A DNA stretch of 64,000 nucleotides from Beta vulgaris subsp. vulgaris (GCF_026745355.1 NC_079207.1:37657421-37721420), one strand, 5' to 3'. Counted from the first letter of the stretch, positions 22,570 to 33,850 are shown. Notes: a model not told the origin generated them from the sequence alone. Numbers and translations are program-made.

Positions 22570-23014
22570 AATGTTACGTAGTATGAAACTAGCAATGTAA
22601 TACAACAACTCCCAACTTCAAGTTCTTAATTTGGAGACTTGTGCAACAATGATTGGGCTCGAATCCCGATTCTGAACTCCGATCAGCAACCTGCAAAAAG
22701 GGACCCACCCTGGAGGTTTGGGTGGTATTTTCCCTCCGATGCTTAAGTCAGATATCACGGATATGAAGGAACTTTTAGAGAGAGAAAGTAGAGAGAAAGA
22801 GAGAGAATTTATGGCAGAAAAACAGTATTGTGCTCTGAAAAACGTAACTTTTCCTTGAACTCAAGGACTATTTATACTGTTTGGAATGACTGATGTGCCT
22901 TGATGTCACCCTAATTTGGGAGCATCTGGTTGGCTAAGCAATAATATGATGACACGTGGCAAGTGCTGATTGGTCAAGACAATTTACCCTTTAGTTGAAT
23001 CAGGTTTTACTTGT

Positions 23015-25017
23015 CACTACTACAAATATGGGTAAAGTGACCACCCATAAGAGACCACTTTGATGATATAAGTGATTATTTAGCAAAAAACACCTAATTT
23101 CTTAAACAAGAGGTTCTTATATTATGATAAAAAGACCTCCTTTTTAGACATTGTGGTCTTTTTGCACATCTTAAAATACAAAAATATTAAAGAAAACCAC
23201 TTATTTTTGTTAAGTGGTTATTTTTAATTTTATATCCTTTTAGAGAAAATTATGAATTTCTAAATATATATTAGCGGGTATGGTGATGAATTGTAAATTG
23301 AAAAGGAAAAAAAACGAATTTTTTAAACAAGGAAATAAGGAATAAACTTATTCCTTCTAAAAAAACCCTAATTAAAAGAATACTTCATCTATTCCTTCCA
23401 AAAAAACAATTCACATCTCGTTCTTTCTCCCTAGAGCTGCGATAGCACAGAACCTACGAATTTTGCAACCCACCCCAAATTCCTTTGCCAACTAGCGTTG
23501 CCAGTACTCGAAATTCACCGGCCAATATTCCTCGCCGGTATTCTCGTCTTTGCGCCATTTATCCCGTCGGTATACTCTGTTCCATTACCAGCCCACCACC
23601 ACCGCATTATCGCCGGTATCGTGATCATTTCCAGGTTCTTTTTCGTTTAGATTGAAATTTTAATGTTTGTCCATTTTATTTGATGTTTAATTCTTGATTT
23701 ATGTATGTGAAAATATATATAGTAAATACTGCATATAATATGATTAAGGGTTTTTAAATGATTGTATTATTTTGCTAAAGCTTTCATCTTTAGATAACAT
23801 GAACTTTCATTAAATTAAAGTTCTCTTTTTATGAACCCTAATCACTAATTAGGCTTTAATGAAGGGGAGATGGGATATTTTGGCATAAAGAATTGAATTT
23901 GGTTACTTTTGAAGATGAGGTTTAGGTTTAGGTTTGGCGCAAATTCAGAATATGAAATTAATAGATAGGTAATTAGTTAGAACAATGGGTTGATTAATTT
24001 ACTCTGCATATGAGTTGAAATAAATATGGCTACTTTAGGTATCTTTTGAGAAGTTGATTTTTTGAATCTTCATATATCGATATTATTTTGTAATGAATTA
24101 TGGTATTGCATCAATGAAATTTTTGTCAAGTTATATAAAAATTCGAATTTTGCCAATGCAAGTGGCTCGCGATTTTGTAGGAAATATATATCAAATAAAA
24201 CTGTCAAGAATAAGTCAACCTTTGTGTTGACCTCTTTTGACAAGTCAACCTTCATTTATTCCAGTAGCAAGTAAAGCTTGTACATGAATTAGCTTTTAAC
24301 GAGTTTTTTTACTTATGACCTAAACAACCCCTACAATTTTGTTCAGTTTTAAGTTTCTCACGGAACTTTTATAAAATACAAGCGAGCAGTGCAAATATGT
24401 TCTAGAGAACAATTTAATGAGTTCTAGAATACACACCTGTTAAAACTGAACAAAATTGTAGGGGTTGTTCAGGTCATAAGTAAAAAAAACTTGTTAAAAG
24501 CTAATTCGTGTACAAGCTTTACTTGCTACTGGAATAAATGAAGGTTGACTTGTTAAAAGCGATCAACGCAAAGGTTGACATATTCTTGACAATTTTTCCT
24601 AAATTATATAAAGCCACAAGCTAGAATTTTGTCGTTAAAAAAATGAGGCAAATTCTAATGTATGGCCTCTTATATCAAATTAAATATAGTACTTAGGAAG
24701 ACGAAAGAGACCACCTTTCTATCTAAGTGATTTTTTTGAGAAAGATAAAGAGACCACCTATAAATAATAAGTGGTTTTTTAGTACGATGAAAGAGACCAC
24801 ATTTGTTTTTTATGTGGTTCCTTATCCTTCTTATTTTTTTCTACTACAATACATAAAAAAACCACTTATTTGAAAAAAATGGTTTCTTCTTTCAATATAA
24901 CAAACCACCCCTAATAAGTGGTCTTTTACCCTGAGAGACCCCTGAGCTAGAGACCACCTCTAAAGTGGTCTCTAAAGTGTTTTTTAGGGGGTCTCTTTAT
25001 GCATTTTTGTAGTAGTG
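23015..25017. mobile_element. Non-autonomous CACTA (CMC/En-Spm) DNA transposon
   Basis: The element begins CACTACTACAAATATGGG and ends with the inverted counterpart GCATTTTTGTAGTAGTG. TGT flanks both sides (23012-23014 and 25018-25020), the 3-bp duplication of CACTA elements. Both sub-terminal regions are packed with AGTGGT/ACCACT and GAGACCAC words in both orientations, the usual transposase-binding pattern. No transposase ORF is present in 2003 bp, so it would need enzyme from elsewhere. It is the youngest visible insertion at this spot because it splits TatA's LTR. It carries an internal fold-back structure and a GC-richer non-repeat segment (see findings). Confidence 0.95.
24202..24591. 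repeat. Long inverted repeat (fold-back) inside the CACTA element
   Basis: Arms of about 150 bp (24202-24350 and 24435-24591) are near-perfect reverse complements, starting TGTCAAGAA and running through GGTTGAC, ATTTATTCCAGTAGCAAGTA and the CCCCTACAATTTTGTTCAG region. The loop (about 24351-24434) is unique. Weaker pairing continues outside the arms. It could be a MITE that jumped into the CACTA element or an internal hairpin of it. Transcription would give a long double-stranded RNA. Confidence 0.85.
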
Positions 25018-25212
25018 TGTATTTGGCCTGAGTACAATTTTAGGGCCACAAGGGAGCTTTCCAGTACACCTTTTCCTCAGAAAAGTGTACTTTAGCCCAA
25101 AGAACCTGCAGCCCTCTGTACTTTTCTTTGCCTAAGTGAATGCCACATGTAGGGCTGGGATAGTGCCATGTGTCATCATAATAGCCGTCGATTTTTAGGC
25201 TACAACACCCCT

Positions 25213-25447
25213 GTCGTAACGTTTAGCTGGGGTAGGTAAAGATCGAAGGACTTTGGATAGTGAAGACCATTACTTCTTGTTTTATTGCATAATAAGATGC
25301 AAGTTTACTCGTTATGTCGTAAAGACTGCCGCAGCGTTACTGGAACAGGTGTGGATGACTTGCCTGGAAGTCAATAACACACAGTGAGAGAACACTAAGG
25401 TCCCTAGCAGTTAGCGACGCAGACTTGATAATAATATCATTTATTTC
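25213..25447. other. TatB spacer (right part) after integrase
   Basis: Non-coding on both strands. It follows the second CCCCT and continues the TatB sequence interrupted at 825. It would contain the 3' untranslated sequence of TatB gag-pol. Confidence 0.5.
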
Positions 25448-28400
25448 TTACACAATGACGGGAAAGCAAAGTAAATCACTTAAGTAAATGAAGTATCGTT
25501 TGAGATGTGTAGCGTTCCAACTGCGTGGTATGGAGCTTCCGTCGCGTCGGACCAGTTGGTAAGCTCCATTGGCTACTACCTTACTAATTTGATATGGTCC
25601 TTCCCACTTAGGCCCTAGCTTACCAGCGTTAGCTTCTTGTGTGTTTTGAAATACTTTTCTTAGGACCCAATCACCTTCAACAAAAGATTTGGCTTGGACG
25701 TTTTTGTTGAAACTCCTTGCGACTACTTGTTGTTGAGCCACCATGCGTACCAACGCTGCATCGCGCAATTCTTCAATGGTGTCCAAGTCGTTCACGAGCT
25801 CGCCACAGTTTTGCTGCTCCGTCGCTAGACCACATCTCGCAGTCGGGACGTTCACTTCAGAAGGCATGACAGCTTCACACCCATATACTAGTCAGAACGG
25901 TGTTTGTCCTGTCGCAGTGCGCGGTGTCGTGCGATAAGCCCATAAGATGAAAGACAAAGTTTCAATGATCGTCTTATTACTAGACTCTGCCTGTCCGTTG
26001 GCTTGCGGATATCTTGGCATTGACGTTAACAACGTTATGTTCCATTCGTCACAGAAACATCTTGTCTTGTTGCTAATAAACTGCGACCCATTGTCGCATA
26101 TTATTTCCGACGGGACACAAAACCTGCAAATAATGTTAGTATATATAAAAGAAATCACTTCCTTGTCACATACCTGTTGGAAAGAACCTGCTTCTATCCA
26201 CTTAGAAAAGTAATCAGTTAGTGCGAACATAAAGATCTTCTGGCCTGGGGCTGCAGGCAATTTGCCAACTATGTCCATGCCCCATTTCATGAAAGGCCAA
26301 GGTGTTAAAGTAGGGTGCAAAATCTCGCAATGTTTATGCGTCATACCTGCGTGTCGTTGACAGCTATCGCACTTAGCAACATACCTTATCGCATCTTTCT
26401 TCATTGTGGGCCAATAGTATCCCATGCACAACACTCTATTGGTCAAGCTACGCCCTCCTAAGTGATTTCCACATGTCCCTTCATGCATGTCTATTAAGAC
26501 TTGCCCCCACTGATCTTTTTCCAAACAACGCAGATAGGGCCCTGCGGCAGATTTCTTGAATAGTACTCCTTGAATGCGCACGTACCATGACGCTTTAAAC
26601 CGAATTCTGCGCGCCTTTGCCTTGTCTGCCGGAAGCACATCGTTAGCAAGATAGTCATAAAACGGTTTTGTCCAACTGACACTTACCTCCTCAGTGTCAA
26701 GGTCGCTTGCAGCTACGATGTTGTTGATGTTACCAACGACATCTTGGTCGTCTTGAAGTCGCTCAGCCGATGTCGCAACAATTTCTCTATCACCTCTAGC
26801 GACTGTAGGGTTCGCTAGATGGACTATAAGGACGGAAGTGAATGAAACGTCCCTTAAGGAGGATCCAAGATTGGCTAATGCATCTGCCTGCATGTTCTGA
26901 TCTCTTGGTATCTGCAAAATGTCAAATGGATTAAATTTTTTACTCTTACGCTGAGCTATCTCTAAATACATAGCCATTATGGAATCTTTTGCTGCGAATT
27001 CTCCTTTGACTTGGCTAACAATCAACAATAAGTTGCTGAAGACTTTCAACGCCTCTGCTCCCAAGTCTTCTGCTAACGTCATTCCTGCGATAAGTGCTTC
27101 GTACTCGGCTTCATTGTTCGTCGCTCTAAATTCACAGCAAATGGCTCGTACTACCTTGCCCCCTTGTGGCAACTCTAGCACGATACCTAGACCTGCGTCA
27201 CGGAAATTAGAAGATCCGTCAACAAATAACACCCAAGGTTCGTGACCGATGTGATTAATTTTGGCGACTTCGTCGTTTGTGAGCTTTTCTAGCTCTGGGC
27301 TAAAGTCTGCCACAAAATCTGCCCATGCTTGCGACTTAATGGCTGTTCTGGGACGAAACTGGATGTCGTATCCACTGAGCGTTATTTCCCACTTACTCAT
27401 GCGTCCTGTTAACTCGGGGAGTCGCAAGACGGCCTTGACAGGATAGTTAGTCATAACAATAATGGTATACGTCTCAAAATAATGCCTAAGTTTTTTAACA
27501 GCAACAACTATGGCTAAGATGAGTTTCTCCAATGAAGAATACCTGGTCTCTGCGTCTAGCAGACACTTACTGACGTAATAGATTGGGAGCTGCTGACTCT
27601 CTGCTTCTCGCGTCAGGACAGCACTGACGAACACACTGCTCACAGCAAGATAAAGCTGCAGTGTCTCCCCGTCGCTGAGCTTGGACAACAATGGCGGTGA
27701 CGCTAGGTATTTTTTGAGTTCTTGTAGCACGTCTTCATGCTGTTGTGACCAATCGAAACCTTTATTCTTCCTCAAAACGTCATAGAATAAATGACATCTT
27801 TCGGACGACCAAGATATGAAATGATTCAACGCGGTCACGCGACCGGTCAACTTCTGCACTTCTTTGACGTTCCTTGGAGATTGGATATTGATAAGGGCTT
27901 TTATTTGATTCGGGATAGCTTCGATCCCTCGCTGTGTCACGACATACCCTAGGAATTTTCCTGCAGAGACTCCAAATGTACATTTAGTGGGATTTAATTT
28001 CATGCCATACCTTCGCAGAACGTCGAAAGCTTCCGACAAGTGTTGGACGTGATCGCTTGCTTGTTTGGATTTGATGAGCATGTCATCTATATACACCTCC
28101 ATGGTGTCGCCCAATTGGTCTTTGAACATTTGGTTGACCAATCGTTGATAAGTGGCACCCGCATTTTTCAAACCAAAAGGTATAACCTTATAACAATATA
28201 TACCTTTGTCAGTGACGAACGCGGTCTTTTCCTGATCGTTCGGGTGCATCAGTATTTGTTTGTACCCAGAATATGCGTCCATGAACGTCAGGAGCTCGTG
28301 GCCTGCCGTCGTGTCGACCATCGCGTCTATATGAGGGAGAGGGAACGGATCCTTGGGACACACTTTGTTCAAGTCTGTGAAGTCTATGCGGACTCTCCAC

Positions 28401-28660
28401 TTTTCGTTCTTCTTGCTCACGACCACGACATTGGCTAGCCAATTTGGGTATTTTACCTCGCGGATTTTCCCAGTGTCGATCAGCCTTTGAACCTCGTGAT
28501 TGATGATTTGATTCCTTTAAGGCGCGAATTTGCGTCTTTTTTTATTTACTGGCTTATGCTCGGGATCCACGTTGAGTTTATGTGTTATGACGTCGGGACT
28601 GATTCCTGTCATATCCTCATGGGACCAAGCAAAACAATCTTGATTAGCCTTTAAAAAATC
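25448..28660 (-). pseudogene. TatB pol: RT, RNase H and integrase, nearly intact
   Basis: One frame runs from about 28660 to 25448 with only two stops: TAA at 28519-28517 in RRKFAP(stop)RNQIIN, and TGA at 25894-25892 in TGQTPF(stop)LVYGCEAVMP. RT: VRIDFTDLNKVCPKDPFPLP, FMDAYSGYKQI, VIPFGLKNAGATYQRLVNQM, catalytic YIDDMLIKS. First RNase H: YLAVSSVFVSAVLTREAESQ. Second RNase H: WVLFVDGSSNFRDAGLG, TNNEAEYEALIAG. Integrase: HEGTCGNHLGGRSL, CDSCQRHAGM, ALTDYFSKWIEAG, IICDNGSQF, PQANGQAESSNK, then KLGPKWEGPYQI and HLKRYF. This is the best preserved pol in the window. The protein would copy and integrate the element. Confidence 0.92.
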
Positions 28661-29510
28661 GATTAACTGACCTCGTATTTCTTGCGACAGCGTCGCTCCG
28701 ATTCGAATGACACGATCGGGATGGATGGATCGAGCATCACTTCATCCATGTCCTGCTCACTGGGTGCGTCGAGCGCTGATCCATCCTTTAATTGCTAGAT
28801 GGCTGCCTTTGGCGGCTTGAGCGACGAGCTGTAGCATTCCCTTGTGGATTTCTGCTCGCCCTTTATTTCTTGAACCCCCCCACTAGGTTGGGAATTTCAG
28901 CATCTGATGATAAGTCGACGGGACGGCCTTCATCTTATGTATCCATGGGGTGCCAAAGATGATGTTGTATGCTGACGGGCAATCCACGACGTTGAAACTG
29001 GTCGGCATGTTGACACCTTTAGCTAACGTTGGCAACGTGATCTCCCCGACAGTGTGTTGAGCTTCTCCGCTGAAACCAACTAAGACAGTAGATTTTTTAG
29101 TAATATCTTTATCACACAATCCCATACCTTCGAGGGCGCTTTTGAATATGATATTAGCTGAGCTGCCCCCATCGACCAATGCTCGCTTCAACAAGCAATT
29201 ACTGATAGTCAAGGATATGACTAATCCATCGTGGTGCTCCACGTCGCAGACGTTGTCGTCATCGAAGGTGATTGCCATCGCTTCCAGCTTACGTTCTTCT
29301 GCTGACCTGCAAGACTTAAAAGCAGCGGACGAGGGGGTGCCCTCTCTTGCTAGCCTTTTGGCTGCGGAGTACGTTAGTCCACATACATCAGATCCACCAT
29401 AAATAACATTAATTACCTTTACTTGCGTTGGCGGCGTTGGCGGGATGGACTGCGCAGGATTCCTTTCGAAGGACGCTTTGCCTTTGTCGCTCAGGATATC
29501 TTTGAGGTGT
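28661..29510 (-). pseudogene. TatB aspartic protease region
   Basis: An open stretch to 28883 includes LLKRALVDGGSSANIIF with the active-site Asp in the VDGGSS form common in Tat proteases. QHTVGEITLPTLAKG and SAYNIIFGTPWIHKMKAVPS follow; the latter is the conserved C-terminal motif. IPPTPPTQVKVINVIYGG upstream is the usual Gag-protease junction. A frame change near 28880 separates it from the RT linker (28882-28661). The protease processes the polyprotein. Confidence 0.88.
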
Positions 29511-30880
29511 CCCTTATTGAGCATGAACGCGACCTCGCGTCGAAATGCACTCCTCCGTCTTGTGACCATGATCATGATGGAACTGACACCACTTCGTCTG
29601 ATCTTTTTGCGTCTCCGGTCGGTCACTCTTCTTTGGCCAACGGACGGGTGCTTCGATTTTGGGCAAGGCATTCACGACGCCTCCGACATCGATGGAGAAT
29701 CCATAAGAGTCAATATTTGGGAAGACTGGTGCCTCCGTCCTTGCATCGTTAACTATCGACAACGTCAGTAACATTGTTTACCTTATTTGAGCGACTGTAG
29801 GGATGGTTTCGCCAATTATTCTTTTTGGGGACGAAAGCCTTCCGGTCGTTGGGATTTTCTGGTGCACGACGCGTTGATATGGTATTGAAGATGTTATCGT
29901 CTTCTTCCAGCCTCATCTGCGCTAATGCTCGTGATTTAACTTCCTCGAACGTTTGACATGGGTACTTCGTTAGACGATTGTAGAGTTTTGATCACAGAAT
30001 TAGTCCTTTCCTGAAACATTCAATGGCAGTCTTAGTATCAAGATCTTTAATGCTAATCATTTCTTTATCAAAGCGATTATAATAATCGCGAACAGATTCT
30101 TCAGGCCCTTGGACGAAGCCATATAGGTCACTCGTCTGCTTTTCTAGGCTACGACTGCCTTCAAACTTTTCATAGAGCTTATTGACCAAGAGTGGAAAAA
30201 TTGCCGATGCTTTCTGGCTTCAGGGATCCGAGCCATTTGAGGGTTGGACCAGTGAGCGTGGCTCCAAAAGACATGCACATACAAGCTTCTACCAGATGCC
30301 AAGGAATTGACGCTTGCCACTTCCGCTGCTTGTACTGGGCGACATGCTCGCCTGGATCAGTCGAACCATCATAATTAGCAGCGAAGGTAGGCAGATTGAG
30401 TTTTTGGGGAGCATGGCCCTCGCGATCCTTTCCACGAATGGTAACTCTACATAACCATCAAAGATGCTCCACAATGCTTGTCGTTGGAGCCCCGGGGAGC
30501 TGGGACATGAGCTTCATTAAGCGCCTATTCTGCTTTTCGATCTGGATCATGCGCTTTGACATAAGATTTGCTTCTCCTTCTCCCTGGTCGTTCTCTTCAT
30601 TATTCAAGGGCTCTTCGCCCTCAGGCTCTTTGTCATTTTCAGGCTCGTCATCGTCTGACTCAGAGAAGTCCCTCATATAGGGGAAGTCGTTCAGATTAGT
30701 GCGACGTCGGACCTTCAAAGCTTTGGACGATGCTAACTCTTCTTGCAATTTTTTAATCCTTTCTTGCGATGTCGTGAAGTCGGTAGCTAACCGCTCATTA
30801 GCTTGCTTCATTTCGAGCATCTCTACTCTCATTTGATCATATTGCCTCTGCATTTCATCGAGATTTGGTGTTTCTCCCAT
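29511..30880 (-). pseudogene. TatB gag (broken)
   Basis: The N-terminus at 30880 reads MGETPNLDEMQRQYDQMRVE, a Glu/Gln-rich coiled coil of about 65 residues, then an acidic spacer. The gag core is split: 30189-29992 has KLYEKFEGSRSLEKQTSDLY and VQGPEESVRDYYNRFDKEM. The nucleocapsid part (29774-29514) has KWCQFHHDHGHKTEECISTR, a C-x2-H-x4-H-x4-C knuckle. Stops or frame breaks lie near 30290, 29990 and 29540; beyond the last, REVAFMLNKGHLKDIL continues in the protease frame. Confidence 0.85.
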
Positions 30881-30914
30881 TCGATGGATTTTGAACAGTA
30901 GTTGGTCTGCTTAT

Positions 30915-30932
30915 TCCCCATGGTGGGAGCCA
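30915..30932 (-). other. TatB primer-binding site
   Basis: On the minus strand TGGCTCCCACCATGGGGA starts three bases after the LTR end (30936). The position and TGG start fit a tRNA primer site; the form differs from TatA's, so a different tRNA is likely. Confidence 0.7.
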
Positions 30933-30935
30933 AAT

Positions 30936-31549
30936 TGTTTATGCTAAAATTTGTCTCTTATGACGGAATTAAAGTTTGGGACGATTCAACCAGATTATGT
31001 GTAAGACAATGCAATGAATGGATGCAATGGGGATCAAAGGGGATGAACGCACAAAGATGGTGACGCGGAAAACCCCAATGAAGATGGGTAAAAACCGCGG
31101 GTTTATGTAGATCCACCAATAATCTACTATCATTGACTGTCGCTATAGGCTAGTGACAATCGTTACAGATTATGTTGTTCTTTTCTCTTAGTACAAAAAG
31201 TGTTCCGTAGTCCTATCTAATGATGCTTGTCTTTCTTTTGTATGCCTTATTTCCCCTTGGCCTTTTTTCCAACTAATACACTAATAAATTCTAAGACTAT
31301 TACAATCGGTTCCTTGATTATAGGAGATCTTCCTAATTATACTCAAACGTCGCAATCTCTTTTCCTCCTTTGTACAATTTACTCCTCATCGACGGATCTC
31401 ACGACTAATTTAATGCCTTGCTGAACTCCTTCCATTTTCAGAAAATCCGTTATTTGTACTTCAACTGACTTTACCCTCGTATCTCTCCGTCGTGTCTTCA
31501 TGTCACAGTCCTCGTGTCAATGTCATCCAGCAAAAACTCAGCCATAACA
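30936..31549 (-). repeat. TatB 5' LTR (inferred limits)
   Basis: On the minus strand it would begin TGTTATGGC and end GCATAAACA, with TGTT/AACA ends and the PBS right after. The other copy lies outside the window, so the far boundary at 31549 rests only on the terminal motif. Its length of about 614 bp is close to the TatA LTR. It contains no ORF. Confidence 0.6.
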
Positions 31550-31836
31550 ATACTAATATATTAAAAATTGTTCCTAGAAAATTTTGTATGCCATGTGGCA
31601 CTTTCTTATAATACTCTAATACAAATACTTTATCTTCAAGTCAAATCCTCAATTAAAAAAATAAGTGTTATTACAAGGTATTTAACACATGACTTTTAAA
31701 ATGAAAAGTGAAATTTGACCATTAATCCAACATAGCATTATTGTTACTATTACAAAATAAAATATCATAAGATCTTATAATTATATCACATTAGAAGGTT
31801 CGCACAAGTAGTAAGATACCTAACCTTTATATTATA

Positions 31837-32096
31837 CTCCCTACGTTTCATTTTAATTTACACACTTCCACTTTTCACACATGCCAATGCAAAACTTTGA
31901 GGATATATATCTTTAGTTTTGTATTTGAAAAAATTATAAAAACTATATACTAATAAAAATACATGTTATGATGAATCTAACAAGATCTCACATGAGTATA
32001 TTTTCATCCGCGTATAAATCACAAATGATGGTCAAAGTGAAATTTGTGAATAGTGTAAAATATCAAAGTGTAACCATTAAAATGAAATGGGGGGAG
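31837..32096. mobile_element. Stowaway-like (Tc1/mariner) MITE
   Basis: The left end CTCCCTACGTTTCATTTTAA and the right end, read on the other strand, CTCCCCCCATTTCATTTTAA, form terminal inverted repeats. TA flanks both sides (31835-31836 and 32097-32098). A size of about 260 bp, AT-richness and lack of coding capacity fit Stowaway elements. Confidence 0.85.
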
Positions 32097-33479
32097 TAAT
32101 AACTAGAGACTATTATGGATATAAACCCTTACTCCAATTCCTTGTACAAAGTTAAAATACTTCTTTTATCCCCAAATATTTAAGTGTTTATTTTTCAAAA
32201 TATCATGCAAATACTTGTCATATAGTTACGCCAATTTTTCATCGCTTGACAAAAAGTTATGAAAAATAACAACTTGGGACATCGTTTGAGACACTCACTA
32301 GTTTCTCATAAATTCACGAGCTATCTCAAATTCACCTACCTAATATATTTTTGATTTATTCACAAAGAATATTTTAACCACATGCAACGAAAGTATAATA
32401 CTCCCTCTATTTCAGAGGACATGTAATTTAAAGTGATATATTGTAGTGTAATTATAAAATGTTATTTTATCAAAAAGTAGATGTGATAGGAATTTGTGTG
32501 GTATTTTTTTATATTAAAGCATAGAGAAACTCAAGTAGTTTTTTATTGATAAAGTTACTAGAGTGGGGCAAAAAGGTTGTAATACTACTAATATATTAAT
32601 ACTGAGGCCATGTAAATATTAGAAGTGTTCAAACTAATTTAGGACAAACATAAAAGTAAAGTATTTATACTATTTTGGGACAAATGAAATATTAATTGAT
32701 AGAAAGAAAAAGTAGATAATCCATGTAAACTATTATCATAAATAAAATTTTAACGATTGTTGGTGACCTTTTGTATGGGATTAAAACTATGAAAGTATTG
32801 TTGTTGATTTTGCACCTAAAACACTAATTTTAGGAACAAAAATACCTTTTTGAGCAACGTGGTTAATGGTGATGTTATCATTATCCTTTTTGGATTGACT
32901 AGCATGCTATATATTCCTTAAAAAGAAATTTGTGCATTTTTTGGAGTTTTAAGTGGCCTTGGAAACAAATAAGAACTCTTGAATTGAAATGAAAAAGAGA
33001 TGGAACTTTATTTAATTGGGAAGAGTAAGATTTTTGTCACAAGGTTAATCCATATCATCTTGACTTGGTTCGACGTCCTCTGTATTTTTTGAATACTGAG
33101 TTGGGTTCTCCTCCTACCGATATTAAATAGAACATGTCGAGCCAAATCTTCTCCATGTAAAACCTACTTGATTTAGATCAAAAAATCGTACGATTTTATG
33201 AAAGCATGTGCTATGGCTCAAATCGCAATTTGTAAACATTTTTGGAAATTCTCTTTGTTAGACCCAACTTTCATTTTTCTCTTTGGTAGCTTTTTTTTTT
33301 TTTTTTTAATATTTTCCTCTTTTTGGCCAAAATTTTCTATATGTTAATTCGGTATGCTTAATAAGTGATTTTCATTAAGCGTTTACTAATTGAGTAATCT
33401 AGGTTAGTTTGATGACCCTTTAATTTTTTAGATTAGTTTCGCGACGATCTTAAACGGATGATTTTAACCTTCAAAACGA

Positions 33480-33850
33480 CTTTCTTTTAGAAAAGATGGT
33501 CGTTCGTTGGCATCCATTTTTCTCAAAATTTGTTTCGAAAGTCAAAATCACCTATTTGAGATCAGCTCGAAATTTTTTTCAAATAAATTACCGTATTAGT
33601 AGTCATTTGACAGGGTTGTCGAATTTCGTGTCCAAAAATGGTGTTCTGTGGCATCCTTTTTTCAAAAAAGTCGTCACTTGTTTGAGCTTGCCTCGAGACT
33701 CATGCCGAAAAATGATTGTATTAGTTCGCATTTTGTTTGGCTTGTCGAAAATTGTGGCCATATAGGGTGCTAAGTGGCATCCTTGTCAAAAAATCATTTT
33801 GAAGTTCAAAATCAGCCATTTAAGATCGTCTTAGAGCTTGTGCAGAAAAA
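33480..33850. repeat. Degenerate tandem repeat, units of about 125-145 bp
   Basis: The phrase 'tggcatccttttt' or a close variant recurs at about 33508, 33650 and 33776. Each is followed by 'tcaaaa..cgt/tca' and a 'cttgagctcgcctcgag'-like segment. Copies are heavily diverged. It may be the eroded 3' region of an old retroelement. Confidence 0.45.

Larger units (their letters stand above)
826..25207 (-). mobile_element. TatA: Ty3/gypsy Tat/Retand-like retrotransposon with antisense gene
   Basis: Both LTRs are present (826-1456 and 22572-25207; the second is interrupted by a CACTA element) and begin TGTTAC and end ACAACA on the plus strand. CCCCT flanks both ends (821-825 and 25208-25212), a perfect 5-bp target-site duplication. 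On the minus strand the order is PBS, gag, protease, RT, RNase H and integrase. Downstream of integrase a multi-exon gene lies on the opposite strand. SIRE1 (4940-15584) is inserted in that gene. Without SIRE1 and the CACTA element TatA is about 11.7 kb. Several frameshifts and stops in gag, protease and RT make it non-functional as it stands. Lineage is inferred from the second RNase H, the PBS type and the additional ORF. Confidence 0.9.
22572..25207 (-). repeat. TatA 5' LTR, split by a CACTA transposon
   Basis: The LTR parts are 22572-23014 and 25021-25207, which together match the 631-bp copy at 826-1456. The reading 'caggttttacttgt' / 'atttggcctgag' reconnects exactly across the insertion once one TGT is removed. 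CCCCT follows at 25208-25212. Confidence 0.9.
1..31549 (-). mobile_element. TatB: outer Ty3/gypsy Tat-like retrotransposon, interrupted and partial
   Basis: This is the outermost element of the left stack. Its own sequence is 25213-31549 and 1-825; 826-25207 is the inserted TatA with one CCCCT copy. On the minus strand the order is 5' LTR (30936-31549), primer-binding site, gag, protease, RT, RNase H and integrase. After the TatA insertion come a spacer and an ORF on the opposite strand. The 3' LTR lies beyond the left edge. The Tat assignment rests on the gag-PR-RT-RH-INT order, the VDGGSS-type protease, the second RNase H with a VDGSS motif, and the additional antisense ORF after integrase. 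Joining the two halves across the CCCCT duplication gives an element laid out like TatA, which supports the reconstruction. Confidence 0.8.

Noticed and set aside
24062..24274. Small ORFs on both strands in the CACTA element
   Set aside because: They overlap one arm of the inverted repeat and carry no transposase motif.
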